Below, piece by piece: positions 52,600 through 61,532 of a DNA stretch of 64,000 nt. Positions within the stretch are counted from its first letter, which is position 1; every line of letters begins with the position of its first letter. The stretch is from Pseudomonas sp. Irchel 3E13. GTDB lineage: Bacteria > Pseudomonadota > Gammaproteobacteria > Pseudomonadales > Pseudomonadaceae. Where the stretch lies: positions 124,001-188,000 of the forward strand of contig NZ_FYDX01000008.1 of NCBI RefSeq assembly GCF_900187455.1, given 5' to 3'. Position numbers and translations under genes: made by a program. A model generated the notes under the pieces. That model saw only the letters and a list, made by a program, of their open reading frames with translations, was not told the origin of the DNA and made no database searches.

Positions 52600-52624
52600 G
52601 GCCTGGCGAGCAACTCGCCAGGCC
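52600..52624. terminator. Convergent-gene hairpin between synthetase and OprD
   Basis: GGCCTGGCGAG and CTCGCCAGGCC form an 11-bp perfect stem with loop CAA, in the 66-bp gap between two convergent stops. Without a T tract it probably works as a bidirectional insulator or Rho-assisted terminator. Confidence 0.6.
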
Positions 52625-52636
52625 GGGATCAAGGGC

Positions 52637-53899
52637 TTAGAAATTTACCGTGTAGCGCACGATAAAGCGGTTTTCGTTGGCGCTGTCGGCATAGGTGGAA
52701 CGGTTGGTGGAGTTGCGCCATTGCACCGCCAGGCCTTTGACCGGACCACTCTGGATGACGTAGGCGATATCGGTGACACGCTCCCATTCTTTGCCCGATT
52801 GACCCTCCTGGCGCAGGGCCGCTGCCTGGCGGGTGGTCAGCAGCGCGGGATCGACATCGTCGCCGTTGACGTACCGCAGGGTCAGCGTCAGGCCGGGCAG
52901 GCCGAGGGCGGCGAAATCGTAGTCGTATCGAGCAAACCAGACACGTTCGTTTGGCGCGGTGAAGGTGCTGACCAGCGACTCGCCAAACAGGTAGGTGTCT
53001 GTCCCGTTGACGAACGCGAAGGGCGTATCGCCCCACGCTTTCTGGTAGCCGCCGCCGAGGGTGTGGCCTTTCAGGCTGTAGGCGAAATAGCTACTCAGCG
53101 TGCGGTTGTCGACGTCCCCCAACAGCTCGTCGCCTGTTGCTCCGGCATCGAACAGGCGGACGTCGGCAATCACCGCGCCTGTCGACAGCGGTTGGTTGAG
53201 CTTCAGGCCGGCGTAGTGGCTGCGATAGAGGTCGGCGAGCTCAGCGATGTGATAGCTCAGGGTGAGTGTCGGCAGTAGCTTGTAGTCGAACGCCAGGTAG
53301 TCGAAATGATCAGCGTCGATGGCGCGATAACCGAAGGTCGTGAGCGATTCGAAATCCGTCGAGTTTCGCTGCTTCACGGCGTTGACGCGAATCGCCGAGA
53401 CGGTCAGTGAATCGACATCATTGGACACCAGCGAACCACCGCGGAACACCTGCGGCAACAGCCGGCTGTTGTTGCTCCACAACAGCGGCATCAGTGGGCT
53501 GATGCCGCCAAGGCGAAGTTCGCTCTTGCCGAGCCGCGCCTTGGCGGTCAGCGTGAACTTGCCGTACTCGTCTTCGACGTTGCGCTGCGAATCGAACGCC
53601 AGAAGGCCCGAGCCGGTGCGGTCCGGGCTTGAATCCAGCTTGAGCCCCAGCAGGCCTTGAGCATCCACGCCAAAGCCCACCGTCCCCTCGGTGAAACCTG
53701 ACTGCACGTTGAGAATGAAGCCTTGCGCCCATTCGTCGCGCTTCGATTGGCTGGCACCCTCGTTGCGGAAGTCGCGGTTGTAGTAGAAGTTTCTGAGTTC
53801 CAGGCTTGCCTTGGTGTCATCGATGAAATCCGCGCACGCGAAGGGGGCGCACGTGAGTGCCGCCACCGGCACGAGGAAGTGGGCGTGGTATGTCGTCAT
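52637..53899 (-). CDS. OprD family outer-membrane porin (second copy)
   Basis: 420 residues from the ATG at 53899 (AAGGTGC upstream). Signal peptide about 1-23 (MTTYHAHFLVPVAALTCAPF, then ACA), then ADFIDDTKASLELRNFYYNR. The family motif FGVDAQGLLGLKLDSSPDRT is present and the protein ends in Phe (RYTVNF). Clearly diverged from the porin at 37926. First downstream gene context: acyl-CoA synthetase pseudogene, nitroreductase and AAHS transporter on the same strand. Confidence 0.92.
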   Translation of the reverse strand: MTTYHAHFLVPVAALTCAPFACADFIDDTKASLELRNFYYNRDFRNEGASQSKRDEWAQGFILNVQSGFTEGTVGFGVDAQGLLGLKLDSSPDRTGSGLLAFDSQRNVEDEYGKFTLTAKARLGKSELRLGGISPLMPLLWSNNSRLLPQVFRGGSLVSNDVDSLTVSAIRVNAVKQRNSTDFESLTTFGYRAIDADHFDYLAFDYKLLPTLTLSYHIAELADLYRSHYAGLKLNQPLSTGAVIADVRLFDAGATGDELLGDVDNRTLSSYFAYSLKGHTLGGGYQKAWGDTPFAFVNGTDTYLFGESLVSTFTAPNERVWFARYDYDFAALGLPGLTLTLRYVNGDDVDPALLTTRQAAALRQEGQSGKEWERVTDIAYVIQSGPVKGLAVQWRNSTNRSTYADSANENRFIVRYTVNF

Positions 53900-54010
53900 T
53901 GCAAGCACCTTTTGTTGTTTTAGTGTGCATGAACCCCTGCCGCCGCTAGTGGGCAACATGAGTGATAACGCTGGAGGAATTGCTGTCAGGCGGGTGTCGT
54001 GCTCGGCCGC

Positions 54011-55663
54011 TCAGGCGCCGGAGGCCAGGCGCACGATCGCGTCACGGCTGCCCGCCCGTTGGCGCAGCAGGAACTTCTGGATCTTGCCGGTGGCGGTTTT
54101 TGGCAACTCGTCGAAAATCACCCGTTGCGGGCACTTGAAACGGGCCAGGCGTTGTTGGCAGAACGCGATCAATTCCTGCGGCGTGGGCGTTTGCACGCCA
54201 GCTTTCAATTCAACGAAGGCGCAGGGGACTTCACCCCATTTGTCGTCCGGTTGCGCGACAACCGCCGCATGAAGTACCGCGGGGTGGGCATGCAGCGCTT
54301 CTTCGATTTCGATGGAGGAAATGTTCTCGCCGCCCGAAATGATTACGTCCTTGCAGCGGTCGGTGATCTGGATATAACCGTTCTCATGGACGACCGCCAC
54401 ATCGCCGGTATGAAACCAGCCGCCGGAAAACGCCTGTCGGGTGGCAGACGGGTTTTTCAGGTAACCCATCATCACGGTATTGCCGCGCATCAGCAGTTCC
54501 CCGGTGGTCTGGCCATCGCGCGGGACCGGCTGCAGTGTCTCGGAATCCGCCACCATCAGGTCTTCGAAGACGGCGCCGCGTGCACCCTGGCGAACCCGCA
54601 ACGCGCACTGTTCAGCGGGTGGCAGGGCGTCCCAGGCGTCTTGCCAGACACAGCTCACCGGTGTTCCGCACACTTCGGTGATGCCATAGACATGATCGAC
54701 ATCGAAGCCCAACGCCAGGACTGCCCGCAGCACTGCGGCGGGCGGCGGGGAGCCGGCGGTCAGCACCCGGACCGGCGTCGCCAGGGCGGCGCGGCCGGTC
54801 GTGTTGGCGATCATCGCCATGACGATGGGGGCGGCGCAGAAGTGATCGACCGCATGGGTGTCGATGGCGTCGAACACCGTTTCAGCCGAGACCTTGCGCA
54901 GGCACACGTGGGTGCCGGCGGCTGCGGTGATCGCTCAGGTGAAACACCACCCGTTGGCATGGAACATGGGCAGCGTCCACAGGTAGCGCGGCGCCCGGGC
55001 CAGCGGCCAGTTGGTCATTTGCAGCAGGCTCATGAGGTAAGTGCCGCGGTGGCTGGCAACCACGCCCTTGGGATCGCCGGTGGTTCCGGAGGTGTAGTTG
55101 AGGGCGATCGGCTGCCATTCGCTGGCAGGCCAGACACCCGCAAAGCGAGGGTCGCCGCCGGCCAGCAAGCGCTCGTAATCGGTTTCGCCAATGGCGGGCC
55201 CGTCGGGCGAAAGGTGGTCGTTGATATCGATCACCACCGGGCGTTGTTCCAGCAGTTCGAGCGCCGCCGCCGCCAGCCTGGCGAACTCGCGATCCACCAG
55301 CAGCAGCTTGCATTCGCTGTGGCGAAGGATGAAGGCGACACCTTCGGCATCCAGGCGATAGTTGATGCCGTTCAGCACCGCGCCGGCCAGCGGCACCCCA
55401 TAGTGTGCTTCGAGCATCGCCGGGGTGTTTGGCGAGAGGATGGACACCGTGTCGCCATGGCCCAGGCCTCTGCTGACCAATGCCGAAGCCAGCCGGTAGC
55501 AGCGCTCACGGGTTTCAACCCAGGTTCGCCGCAGATCGCCATGCACCACGGCATGCCGTTGCGGATGGACCAGGGCGGCGCGGTCGAGGAAACCGAGCGG
55601 CGTGAGGGGCAAGTGGTTGGCAGGGCTACGCTCGAGCCCGCTCTCATAGGCACCAGGATTCAT
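54011..55663 (-). pseudogene. AMP-dependent acyl-CoA synthetase interrupted by one in-frame TGA
   Basis: One reading frame of 550 codons is broken by a TGA at 54935-54937, inside the motif FHANGWCFT-stop-AITAAAGTHVC, where relatives have Trp. The codon before and after remain in frame and homology continues to the terminal Lys motif KTATGKIQKFLLRQRAG. N-part: P-loop YTSGTTGDPKGVVASHRGTY; C-part: CGTPVSCVW A5 region and GYIQITDRCKDVIISGGENI. TGG to TGA is a single change, so the gene was recently intact or the base call is wrong. As read, translation gives only residues 1-242. The start overlaps the nitroreductase stop by 4 bp. Confidence 0.85.
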
Positions 55664-56406
55664 GGGGTTGTCTCCTTGTTATTGTGATGAAAAGTGGTGA
55701 AGGCGCTGACGGGCTCGCGGTCGGTGACCAGGGTGTTCTCGATGCGGGTTTCGTCGGCGTAGCCAAGGCTCATCCCGCACACCAGCATGTGCTCGGGAGG
55801 AATCGCCAGCATCTCGGTAATCACCTCGTGGTACTTGAGAAACGCGGCCTGCGGGCAGGTGTGCAAGCCTCTGCCGCGAGCGGCGAGCATGACGCTCTGC
55901 AGGAACATGCCGTAATCCAGCAGGCTGCCTTCCTGAAGCACACGGTCAATGGTGAAGATCAGGCCCACCGGCGCATCGAAAAACCGATAGTTGCGGGCGT
56001 GTTGCTGATGCATGCGCTGCTTGTCGCCCTTGCTGATGCCCAGCAGGCTGTACAGCTCCCAGCCGACCTGGCGGCGCCGCTCGACGTAGGGCGCGACCCA
56101 CTCACGCGGGTAATACTCGTAAGGATCGGCGAGGTTTTCAGTGAGCGCCGGGTCGTTGTCGAGCGCGGCGATCGCGTTGGACAAGCGTGCCTTCATTGCC
56201 CCGGTGATGACATGAACGCGCCACGGCTGCATGTTCACGCCGGTCGCACAGAAGCGCGCTACATCCAGGATCGATTCGATGTCCTCGCGTGATACCGGGG
56301 TCGGCAGAAAGGCTCTGATGCTGCGGCGCGAGGCGATCGCCCAATCAACCGTCTGCTCCAGTAGCTGCGCCGAGAGTGGCGGTTGTGATAAGCGGTTCAT
56401 AGTCAT
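55660..56406 (-). CDS. Nitroreductase family FMN oxidoreductase
   Basis: 248 residues from the ATG at 56406 (an ATG at 56400 is alternative). FMN motif AIASRRSIRAFLPTPVSRED near 24-43 and the ending CGMSLGYADETRIENTLVTD are the same as in the nitroreductase at 33890, with which it shares the RNYRFFDAPVGL segment; the two are paralogues of one subgroup. It overlaps the synthetase pseudogene by 4 bp, implying co-expression. Substrate unknown. Confidence 0.88.
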   Translation of the reverse strand: MTMNRLSQPPLSAQLLEQTVDWAIASRRSIRAFLPTPVSREDIESILDVARFCATGVNMQPWRVHVITGAMKARLSNAIAALDNDPALTENLADPYEYYPREWVAPYVERRRQVGWELYSLLGISKGDKQRMHQQHARNYRFFDAPVGLIFTIDRVLQEGSLLDYGMFLQSVMLAARGRGLHTCPQAAFLKYHEVITEMLAIPPEHMLVCGMSLGYADETRIENTLVTDREPVSAFTTFHHNNKETTP

Positions 56407-56459
56407 CTCTTACAGGTTCGTGTGTGAGGGGCAAGCGCGGGCGCGCCGGGGCCGCAGGC

Positions 56460-57800
56460 TCAGTTGGACGCCACGGCAGCCTTTGCCTGGGCAGAGTCGG
56501 AGCGTGACTGGTTGATCAGGGTGACGGCCGCGGCACCGATCAGGCCGGCCAGGCTGATCGCCATGAAGTTCTGCTCCAGTGGCAGGCTCAAGGACACCAG
56601 CCAGCCGATCAGAACCGGTGCCACGATCGCGCCGATGCGGCCAACCCCGGAGGCAAAGCCAACGCCGGCAGAGCGGAGGGTCGAGGGGTAGAAGTCGCCG
56701 GCGTAGGCATAGGCCAGCAGTTGTGTGCCCAGGGTCGAGGCACCGACCACGAACACCACCGCAAATAGCAGGCTGGTCGAGCGGGTATAGCCGAGCAACG
56801 TCAAGGCGATCGCACCGACCAGGTAGAAGCACACCAGCACATGCTTGATGTTGAATTTATCGCTCAACCAGCCGCCGCCGAGGGCACCGACGATGGCGCC
56901 GACATTGAACACGATGACGAAGTTGAGCGCGGAGCCCAGGCTGAAACCGGCCATCGCCATCAGCTTGGTCAACCAGGAATTGAGGGCGTAGACCATGAAC
57001 AGCCCGGTCATGAAGGCTGCCCAGATCATCACGGTGCTGAAGCCGCGGCCGTCCTTGAACAGGTTGCGCACCGGCGCCTCCTGCTTGCCGAGCACGGCAG
57101 GGTTGCCGGTCATCACGGTCTGGTCGCTGATCGCGAGATCAGGCCGCAGTTGTCGGGCGATGTCGCGCAGTTCGTCCTGGCGGCCATGCTTCAGCAGGTA
57201 GCCGATCGAGTCGGGCATGCTCTTGAGGATGAACGGAATCAGCAGCACCGGTAGCCCGGCGATGTAGAACACCCACTGCCAGCCGTGGCTTTCGATCAAC
57301 TGCTTGGCCGTCAGTGCGACGAGAATGCCGCCCACCGAATAACCGGCGAAGACCAGCGTCACCAGGCGGGTGCGCAGTTTCAGCGGCGAGAACTCCCCCA
57401 TCTGCGCGGTGCACACCGGCAACACACCGCCAATACCCAGGCCGGCGATGAAGCGCATGACACTGAAACTCACGGGGTCATTGGTCAGGCCCGCTGCGGC
57501 GGTAAACAGACTGAACAGCGCGACGCAGAACGCGATCATTTTCGGGCGGCCGATGCGGTCTGCCAGTGTGCCGAGAAATATGGCGCCGAGCATCGTGCCG
57601 AACAGCGCCGAGCCGGCCATGATGCCGGCGCTCGTCGGGTCGATATTCATGTCTTTCATGATCGCCGGGAGCGCCGCGCCGACCACTGCCAGGTCGTAGC
57701 CATCGATCACCAGGATCAGCACGCACCAGAATAGAATCAGCCTGTGGAAACGGTTGAATCGTGACTCGGCCGCCAACGTATAAACGTTCACCGGTTGCAT
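56460..57800 (-). CDS. MFS transporter, aromatic acid:H+ symporter (AAHS) family
   Basis: 446 residues with 12 predicted helices. The motif ILVIDGYDLAVVGAALPAIM near 30-49 contains the DGxD signature of AAHS carriers (BenK, PcaK, MhpT), and GTLADRIGRPKMIAFCVALF follows. It would import an aromatic or related acid with protons. It leads the leftward unit nitroreductase-synthetase, under the AraC-type regulator upstream. Confidence 0.92.
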   Translation of the reverse strand: MQPVNVYTLAAESRFNRFHRLILFWCVLILVIDGYDLAVVGAALPAIMKDMNIDPTSAGIMAGSALFGTMLGAIFLGTLADRIGRPKMIAFCVALFSLFTAAAGLTNDPVSFSVMRFIAGLGIGGVLPVCTAQMGEFSPLKLRTRLVTLVFAGYSVGGILVALTAKQLIESHGWQWVFYIAGLPVLLIPFILKSMPDSIGYLLKHGRQDELRDIARQLRPDLAISDQTVMTGNPAVLGKQEAPVRNLFKDGRGFSTVMIWAAFMTGLFMVYALNSWLTKLMAMAGFSLGSALNFVIVFNVGAIVGALGGGWLSDKFNIKHVLVCFYLVGAIALTLLGYTRSTSLLFAVVFVVGASTLGTQLLAYAYAGDFYPSTLRSAGVGFASGVGRIGAIVAPVLIGWLVSLSLPLEQNFMAISLAGLIGAAAVTLINQSRSDSAQAKAAVASN

Positions 57801-58015
57801 AGCGTGTCTCCTTCAATCTTGTTTTTGTTTGTGAAGTGCACTGTGGGTCGTCGGGCATGCCGCGCTGTACGACGTACTGCGGAGCCGATCATAGGGGCGG
57901 GGCGTGGGCGCGGCCCATGCCCGCAGGCATCGTTGTGATTGACCGATTCGGGCAGTCTTTGAGGTGGGCGGGCAGCGCGGGGCGGGAAGGGGAGCGTGCG
58001 GTCGGATGGGTACCG

Positions 58016-59041
58016 TCAGAGGTCGGCGTCTTCGCCCTGGGATCGGCGATAGGCGCCGGGGCTTACCCCGGTCCATTTCTTGAAAGCACGGTGGAAGGCG
58101 CTGGTTTCCTGAAACCCTGTGCGTGCCGCGACGTCGGTCACCGTCAAGCCAGGCTGGCTGAGCAGATTGATGGCGATGTCTCGGCGCAGGTTGTCCTTGA
58201 GCCGTTGGTAGTTGAGCCCTTCGGCCTGCAGCCGGCGCTGCAGGGTCGAATAGGACATGCGCAGCATCTTCGCCAGCGCCTCGAGTTCTGGCCACTCTTC
58301 GGGGCTTTGCCCGCGCAGGCGTTGCCGGATCCGGGCACTGATGCTCTCGTCGTTGCGGTATTTGACGAGGATGCTGGCAGGCGACTCCTTGAGGAATGCC
58401 GCCAGCGTGAGGGGCGTCTGGGCCACCTTCAACTCAAGGAAGTCGCGCTCGAAGAACACCTGCGAGACCGGCGCCGCAAAGTTGATGTTTTCGCAGAAAC
58501 GCATCCGGTAGTCGCTGTCGTCCTCAGGTTGTGGCGCCCGCAGGTCCAGGCGCTGAATCGGAATCCGCCGATTGCCCAGCCAGCACAGCAGGCCGTGGAC
58601 CAGAATGAGCCAGGTCCCGTAGCAGAACAGCCTGCGCTGCACGCCGTGATCGTGGAGAACGATGACCGCCGACTCGGCGTCGAACACCAGTTCACCGTAC
58701 ACGTCATCCAGAATCGAGCGAAGGAATGCGAGCATGCGCCGCAGGGCGTGCTCCAGGTTGTCGCAACCGAGCGTGAGCTGGCACATCAGCTTGAAACTGC
58801 CGCGCCGCATCGGGTGGCGATCGATGGCAAAGAACTCATCATCGAGCACGTCCGACAGGGCAACCCACAGACGCGAGAACCCCGCCGCCGATACCCGTGC
58901 CTGAGGCGATGCCAGCAGCGCCGGATCAATCCGCGCCTGGCGCAACACCAATGCCACGTCGACGCCCTTGTGCCGCGCGCCGAACAACGCCTCTTGTACC
59001 AGCCCGATCGAGGTGGTGCCTTTGTCTGGCGGCAGTGCCAT
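58016..59041 (-). CDS. AraC family regulator (arabinose-binding-domain type, OruR/ArgR-like)
   Basis: 341 residues. The N-terminal sensor domain of Arabinose_bd type starts after about residue 15; the C-terminal helix-turn-helix pair includes LAKMLRMSYSTLQRRLQAEG and LTVTDVAARTGFQETSAFHR, ending FKKWTGVSPGAYRR. It is 215 bp upstream of the AAHS transporter on the same strand, so it probably activates the transporter-nitroreductase-synthetase unit. Confidence 0.88.
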   Translation of the reverse strand: MALPPDKGTTSIGLVQEALFGARHKGVDVALVLRQARIDPALLASPQARVSAAGFSRLWVALSDVLDDEFFAIDRHPMRRGSFKLMCQLTLGCDNLEHALRRMLAFLRSILDDVYGELVFDAESAVIVLHDHGVQRRLFCYGTWLILVHGLLCWLGNRRIPIQRLDLRAPQPEDDSDYRMRFCENINFAAPVSQVFFERDFLELKVAQTPLTLAAFLKESPASILVKYRNDESISARIRQRLRGQSPEEWPELEALAKMLRMSYSTLQRRLQAEGLNYQRLKDNLRRDIAINLLSQPGLTVTDVAARTGFQETSAFHRAFKKWTGVSPGAYRRSQGEDADL

Positions 59042-59230
59042 GCAGTTTCCTTCCTCTGGCCGATGGATTGCGATAGCCGCCGGCGGCGCGCAACAGTGCT
59101 GTAGCGCCGCTACGTTCTGTTTTCAGCTATCGCTTGTCAACCGGGAGGGTGCGCTGCCGGGTCGCTCGCTGTCGGGGAGAAAAAGGGGACAGATCTTGAA
59201 AATCAACGCTCGCTGCTTCTACCTGACGGA

Positions 59231-60457
59231 TTAGCAGGGCTGCGCCGCCGCGCTATTACTGACGTTACGCCCCAGTACCAGCACCGTGACAAAACCGCAG
59301 CCCACCAGGGCCGTGGCCAGACTCAACAGCACCGAGCTGCCCATCTGGTCGACGATCCGCCCGCCGAAGAACGAGCCCAGCGCGATGATCACCTGGAACA
59401 GGGCGACGAACAGTGGCATGCCGCGCTCGACATCCTTCGGCGCCACGACAAACATCCAGATGCTGGCGCAGGCCGGGAACGCGCCGAAGGCGAAGCCCCA
59501 GAGTGCGATCAGCATCGCGGCGCCGGTCATGCCGGTGGCGAAGTGGGGGAACAGGGCGGTGCTGATGCCGATGGTCAGTGCCACCAGCAACAGCGTGTGG
59601 CGCACGCTGCGGTTGGCGGCAAAGCCGGCGAAAATATTGCCGATAACCCCGGCCACGCCATAGAGCAGCAGGAGCGAGCCAATCGTCGGCCCATCGAAAC
59701 CGGCGCTCTGTTTGAAGAAGGGCGCGACATAGGTGTACGCGGCAAAGTGCGCCAGGCCAATCAGCAAGACCGCGATCAATCCAACCCGCGCCTGTGGATT
59801 GATAAACAAGGCCGGCAGGTCACTGATGCGAATGGCCTTGTCCGGGTTGAGCCGCGGCAGCAGGAAGACCTGCGCCAGCAGCACCGGAATGCCCAGCAGG
59901 GCGGTAACCAGGAAGGTCATGCGCCACCCCATCAGGCCACTTAGCCAGGTGCCTACCGGAACGCCCAACACCGTGGCCAGGGTCACCCCGACCATGATGA
60001 TTGAAGTAGCCTGGGCTACGCCGACTCCCTTGGGCGCCAGACGGCCGCTGAGGGCAATGGCTGTCGCCCAGAAACCGCCGATGCTGATGCCCAGCAACAC
60101 GCGGCCGAACAGCAACAGACCGAAGTCGCTGGCATAGGCCACGACCGAGTTGGCGATGATCATGATCAGCGTCAGGCCGATCAGCAGATAGCGACGGTCC
60201 AGAGCGCCAATCCCCACCGACAGCAACGGCGCGGCGAGGGCGGCCATGATGCCGGGGAGGGTAACCATCAGACCGGCATGACCGGCACTGATGCCGAGGT
60301 CGCTGGCGACATCGTTGAGCACGCCCACCGGGAGAAACTCACTGGTCACCAGGGCGAAAGCGCCCACGGCGACTGAAAGGATTGCCAGCCACTGCTGTTT
60401 GACGCTTTGCTGACTATGTTCGGGGAGGCCGCGAGGGGCCTGGCTGGCGCTTGGCAT
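59231..60457 (-). CDS. MFS transporter, DHA1/PbuE-like exporter
   Basis: 408 residues from the ATG at 60457; the frame runs upstream without homology. The helix-1 segment WLAILSVAVGAFALVTSEFL with a TSEFLPVG motif and the later ISIGGFWATAIALSGRLAPK are typical of the DHA1 exporters such as purine efflux (PbuE/NepI) and sugar efflux proteins. Likely a drug or purine efflux pump. Stands alone, with a 189-bp gap to the AraC gene. Confidence 0.88.
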   Translation of the reverse strand: MPSASQAPRGLPEHSQQSVKQQWLAILSVAVGAFALVTSEFLPVGVLNDVASDLGISAGHAGLMVTLPGIMAALAAPLLSVGIGALDRRYLLIGLTLIMIIANSVVAYASDFGLLLFGRVLLGISIGGFWATAIALSGRLAPKGVGVAQATSIIMVGVTLATVLGVPVGTWLSGLMGWRMTFLVTALLGIPVLLAQVFLLPRLNPDKAIRISDLPALFINPQARVGLIAVLLIGLAHFAAYTYVAPFFKQSAGFDGPTIGSLLLLYGVAGVIGNIFAGFAANRSVRHTLLLVALTIGISTALFPHFATGMTGAAMLIALWGFAFGAFPACASIWMFVVAPKDVERGMPLFVALFQVIIALGSFFGGRIVDQMGSSVLLSLATALVGCGFVTVLVLGRNVSNSAAAQPC

Positions 60458-60696
60458 GGGTGCTGGGTTCCAAGGGGTGAATGTCGCCTGAAGGCAGGCG
60501 GGGGAGAGGGGAAAAGCTGGGAGGCGATTATAGGAGCCGGTTTTGGGAGTCCGACAGGGGAGCACTTCGATAGTAATCATCAGTGCAATCGATGGGATGG
60601 GCGGGGGAGAGCGTTCGGCTCAGTCCCGAGGCAGCCAGGTCGGCAGGCGAGGGGTGTCGAGGGGCCACCTGCGTGGACCTTCAACGGATCCGCTTC
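60458..60696. other. 239-bp intergenic region
   Basis: Between the MFS exporter start and the DUF6124 gene stop, both on the minus strand. It should carry the exporter promoter. I see no gene, repeat or clear terminator. Confidence 0.4.
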
Positions 60697-61005
60697 TTAC
60701 CCTTGAGCCTGGGCGAGGGCGTCTCCATTTCGCAACGCTTCAATCAACGCCTGGCAGATTTCCAGTGATTGCCAGGTAGACCACGCCAGGTTCGCCAGCG
60801 GCCGTTCGAGCATTTCGCAGAGTTGCGCGTTGGTTTCGAAGGCTGATGTCAGCGCGGCCGAAAGATGCACCAGCGCGTCGTCGATATCGGCCGCCGGGTG
60901 TACGGAAAACACCGGTGGATGAGCGCCGTTGCATGAGCCGAAATGGGTGTGAGGAACGGTTTGGCCGAGGGTGGAGACGGGCGGGTCGGGAACGATCTTT
61001 TTCAT
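60697..61005 (-). CDS. DUF6124-type small protein
   Basis: 102 residues. The opening MKKIVPDPPVSTLGQTVPHT and the helical stretch DDALVHLSAALTSAFETNAQ followed by SLEICQALIEALRNG match the small DUF6124/DUF3077-type proteins common in Pseudomonas, whose function is unknown. The start at 61005 is fixed by AAGGAG 7 bp upstream. That ribosome site is the right arm of long-range pairings in a structured leader (61011-61214). Confidence 0.8.
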   Translation of the reverse strand: MKKIVPDPPVSTLGQTVPHTHFGSCNGAHPPVFSVHPAADIDDALVHLSAALTSAFETNAQLCEMLERPLANLAWSTWQSLEICQALIEALRNGDALAQAQG

Positions 61006-61010
61006 TGTGT

Positions 61011-61214
61011 GGCTCCTTGATTAGTGGAGCCGTCACCGTTCGCTACCAAACGAAAGGGTGGCGGCCGTGCGCAGGTTGGTAGACCGGGAATCAAGGAACC
61101 CAGCGCGCCCGAAGGCGCCCTACGCACAGCCGCCATGAAAATCAACAGCGGGCGAACAGCACCGCTATTTCAGAGGGACGTCGTGCGTCTTGATTTACCG
61201 GGCTACCAAACCCG
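61011..61214 (-). ncRNA. Structured leader RNA of the DUF6124 gene, C4-like
   Basis: Read on the minus strand. The arm at 61089-61100 (GGUUCCUUGAUU) pairs over 12 bases with 61011-61022 (AAUCAAGGAGCC), the latter containing the AAGGAG ribosome site. Inside, CUACCAA (61076-61082) pairs with UUGGUAG (61043-61049), and GCCGCCACC (61057-61065) nearly pairs with GGUGACGGC (61029-61037). A second upstream copy of GUUUGGUAGC (61202-61211) followed by an AAUCAAG near 61189-61195 can instead pair with the same arm, leaving the ribosome site free. A local GGCUCC/GGAGCC hairpin (61011-61016 with 61026-61031) competes. Pairings are visible; the regulatory role and C4 relation are inference. Confidence 0.55.
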
Positions 61215-61532
61215 ATCGCTGATTGTGCAGCGACCGGCGAAGACTAGGTAGCGAGTCCCAAGTGCGCAACGACTCATGGGGCGGAAAAGTATGATTGGGA
61301 AATTGCCTACGAGAAAGTCGGAAATAGTAGAAGCTTTGTAGCCTGAGGCAGCCGTTGGAGTGGGTTTTCGCCAGGGTGGTTGTCGGGAAAAGTCACGCGA
61401 CCTGGCCTACGCAATCACCGGCTCACCCTGGATAGTCGCGATCAGTTGCGTTTCACCCGGGCGGGACTTGCGCGGAGATAGCACAAAGCCATATCTTGCC
61501 TCGCCCCCCGAAGATCAGCCCGGTAATCCCGT
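61215..61532. other. Gene-free stretch between divergent DUF6124 leader and TpsB-like gene
   Basis: 318 bp that should carry both promoters. No open frame has coding character. Only short dyads are visible, none convincing as operators. Confidence 0.4.

Noticed and set aside
54011..55663. Two separate adjacent genes for acyl-CoA synthetase halves
   Set aside because: Both halves are in the same frame, separated only by one TGA, and together make one family-length protein.
59182..59212. AAAAAGGGGACAGATCTTGA, resembling REP/RAYT-associated repeats
   Set aside because: No matching inverted partner or transposase seen nearby; single short similarity only.
61024..61251. 75-codon plus-strand open frame over the structured leader
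   Set aside because: Overlaps the leader of the DUF6124 gene on the opposite strand, with no ribosome site and no recognisable protein; the base pairing explains the sequence better.
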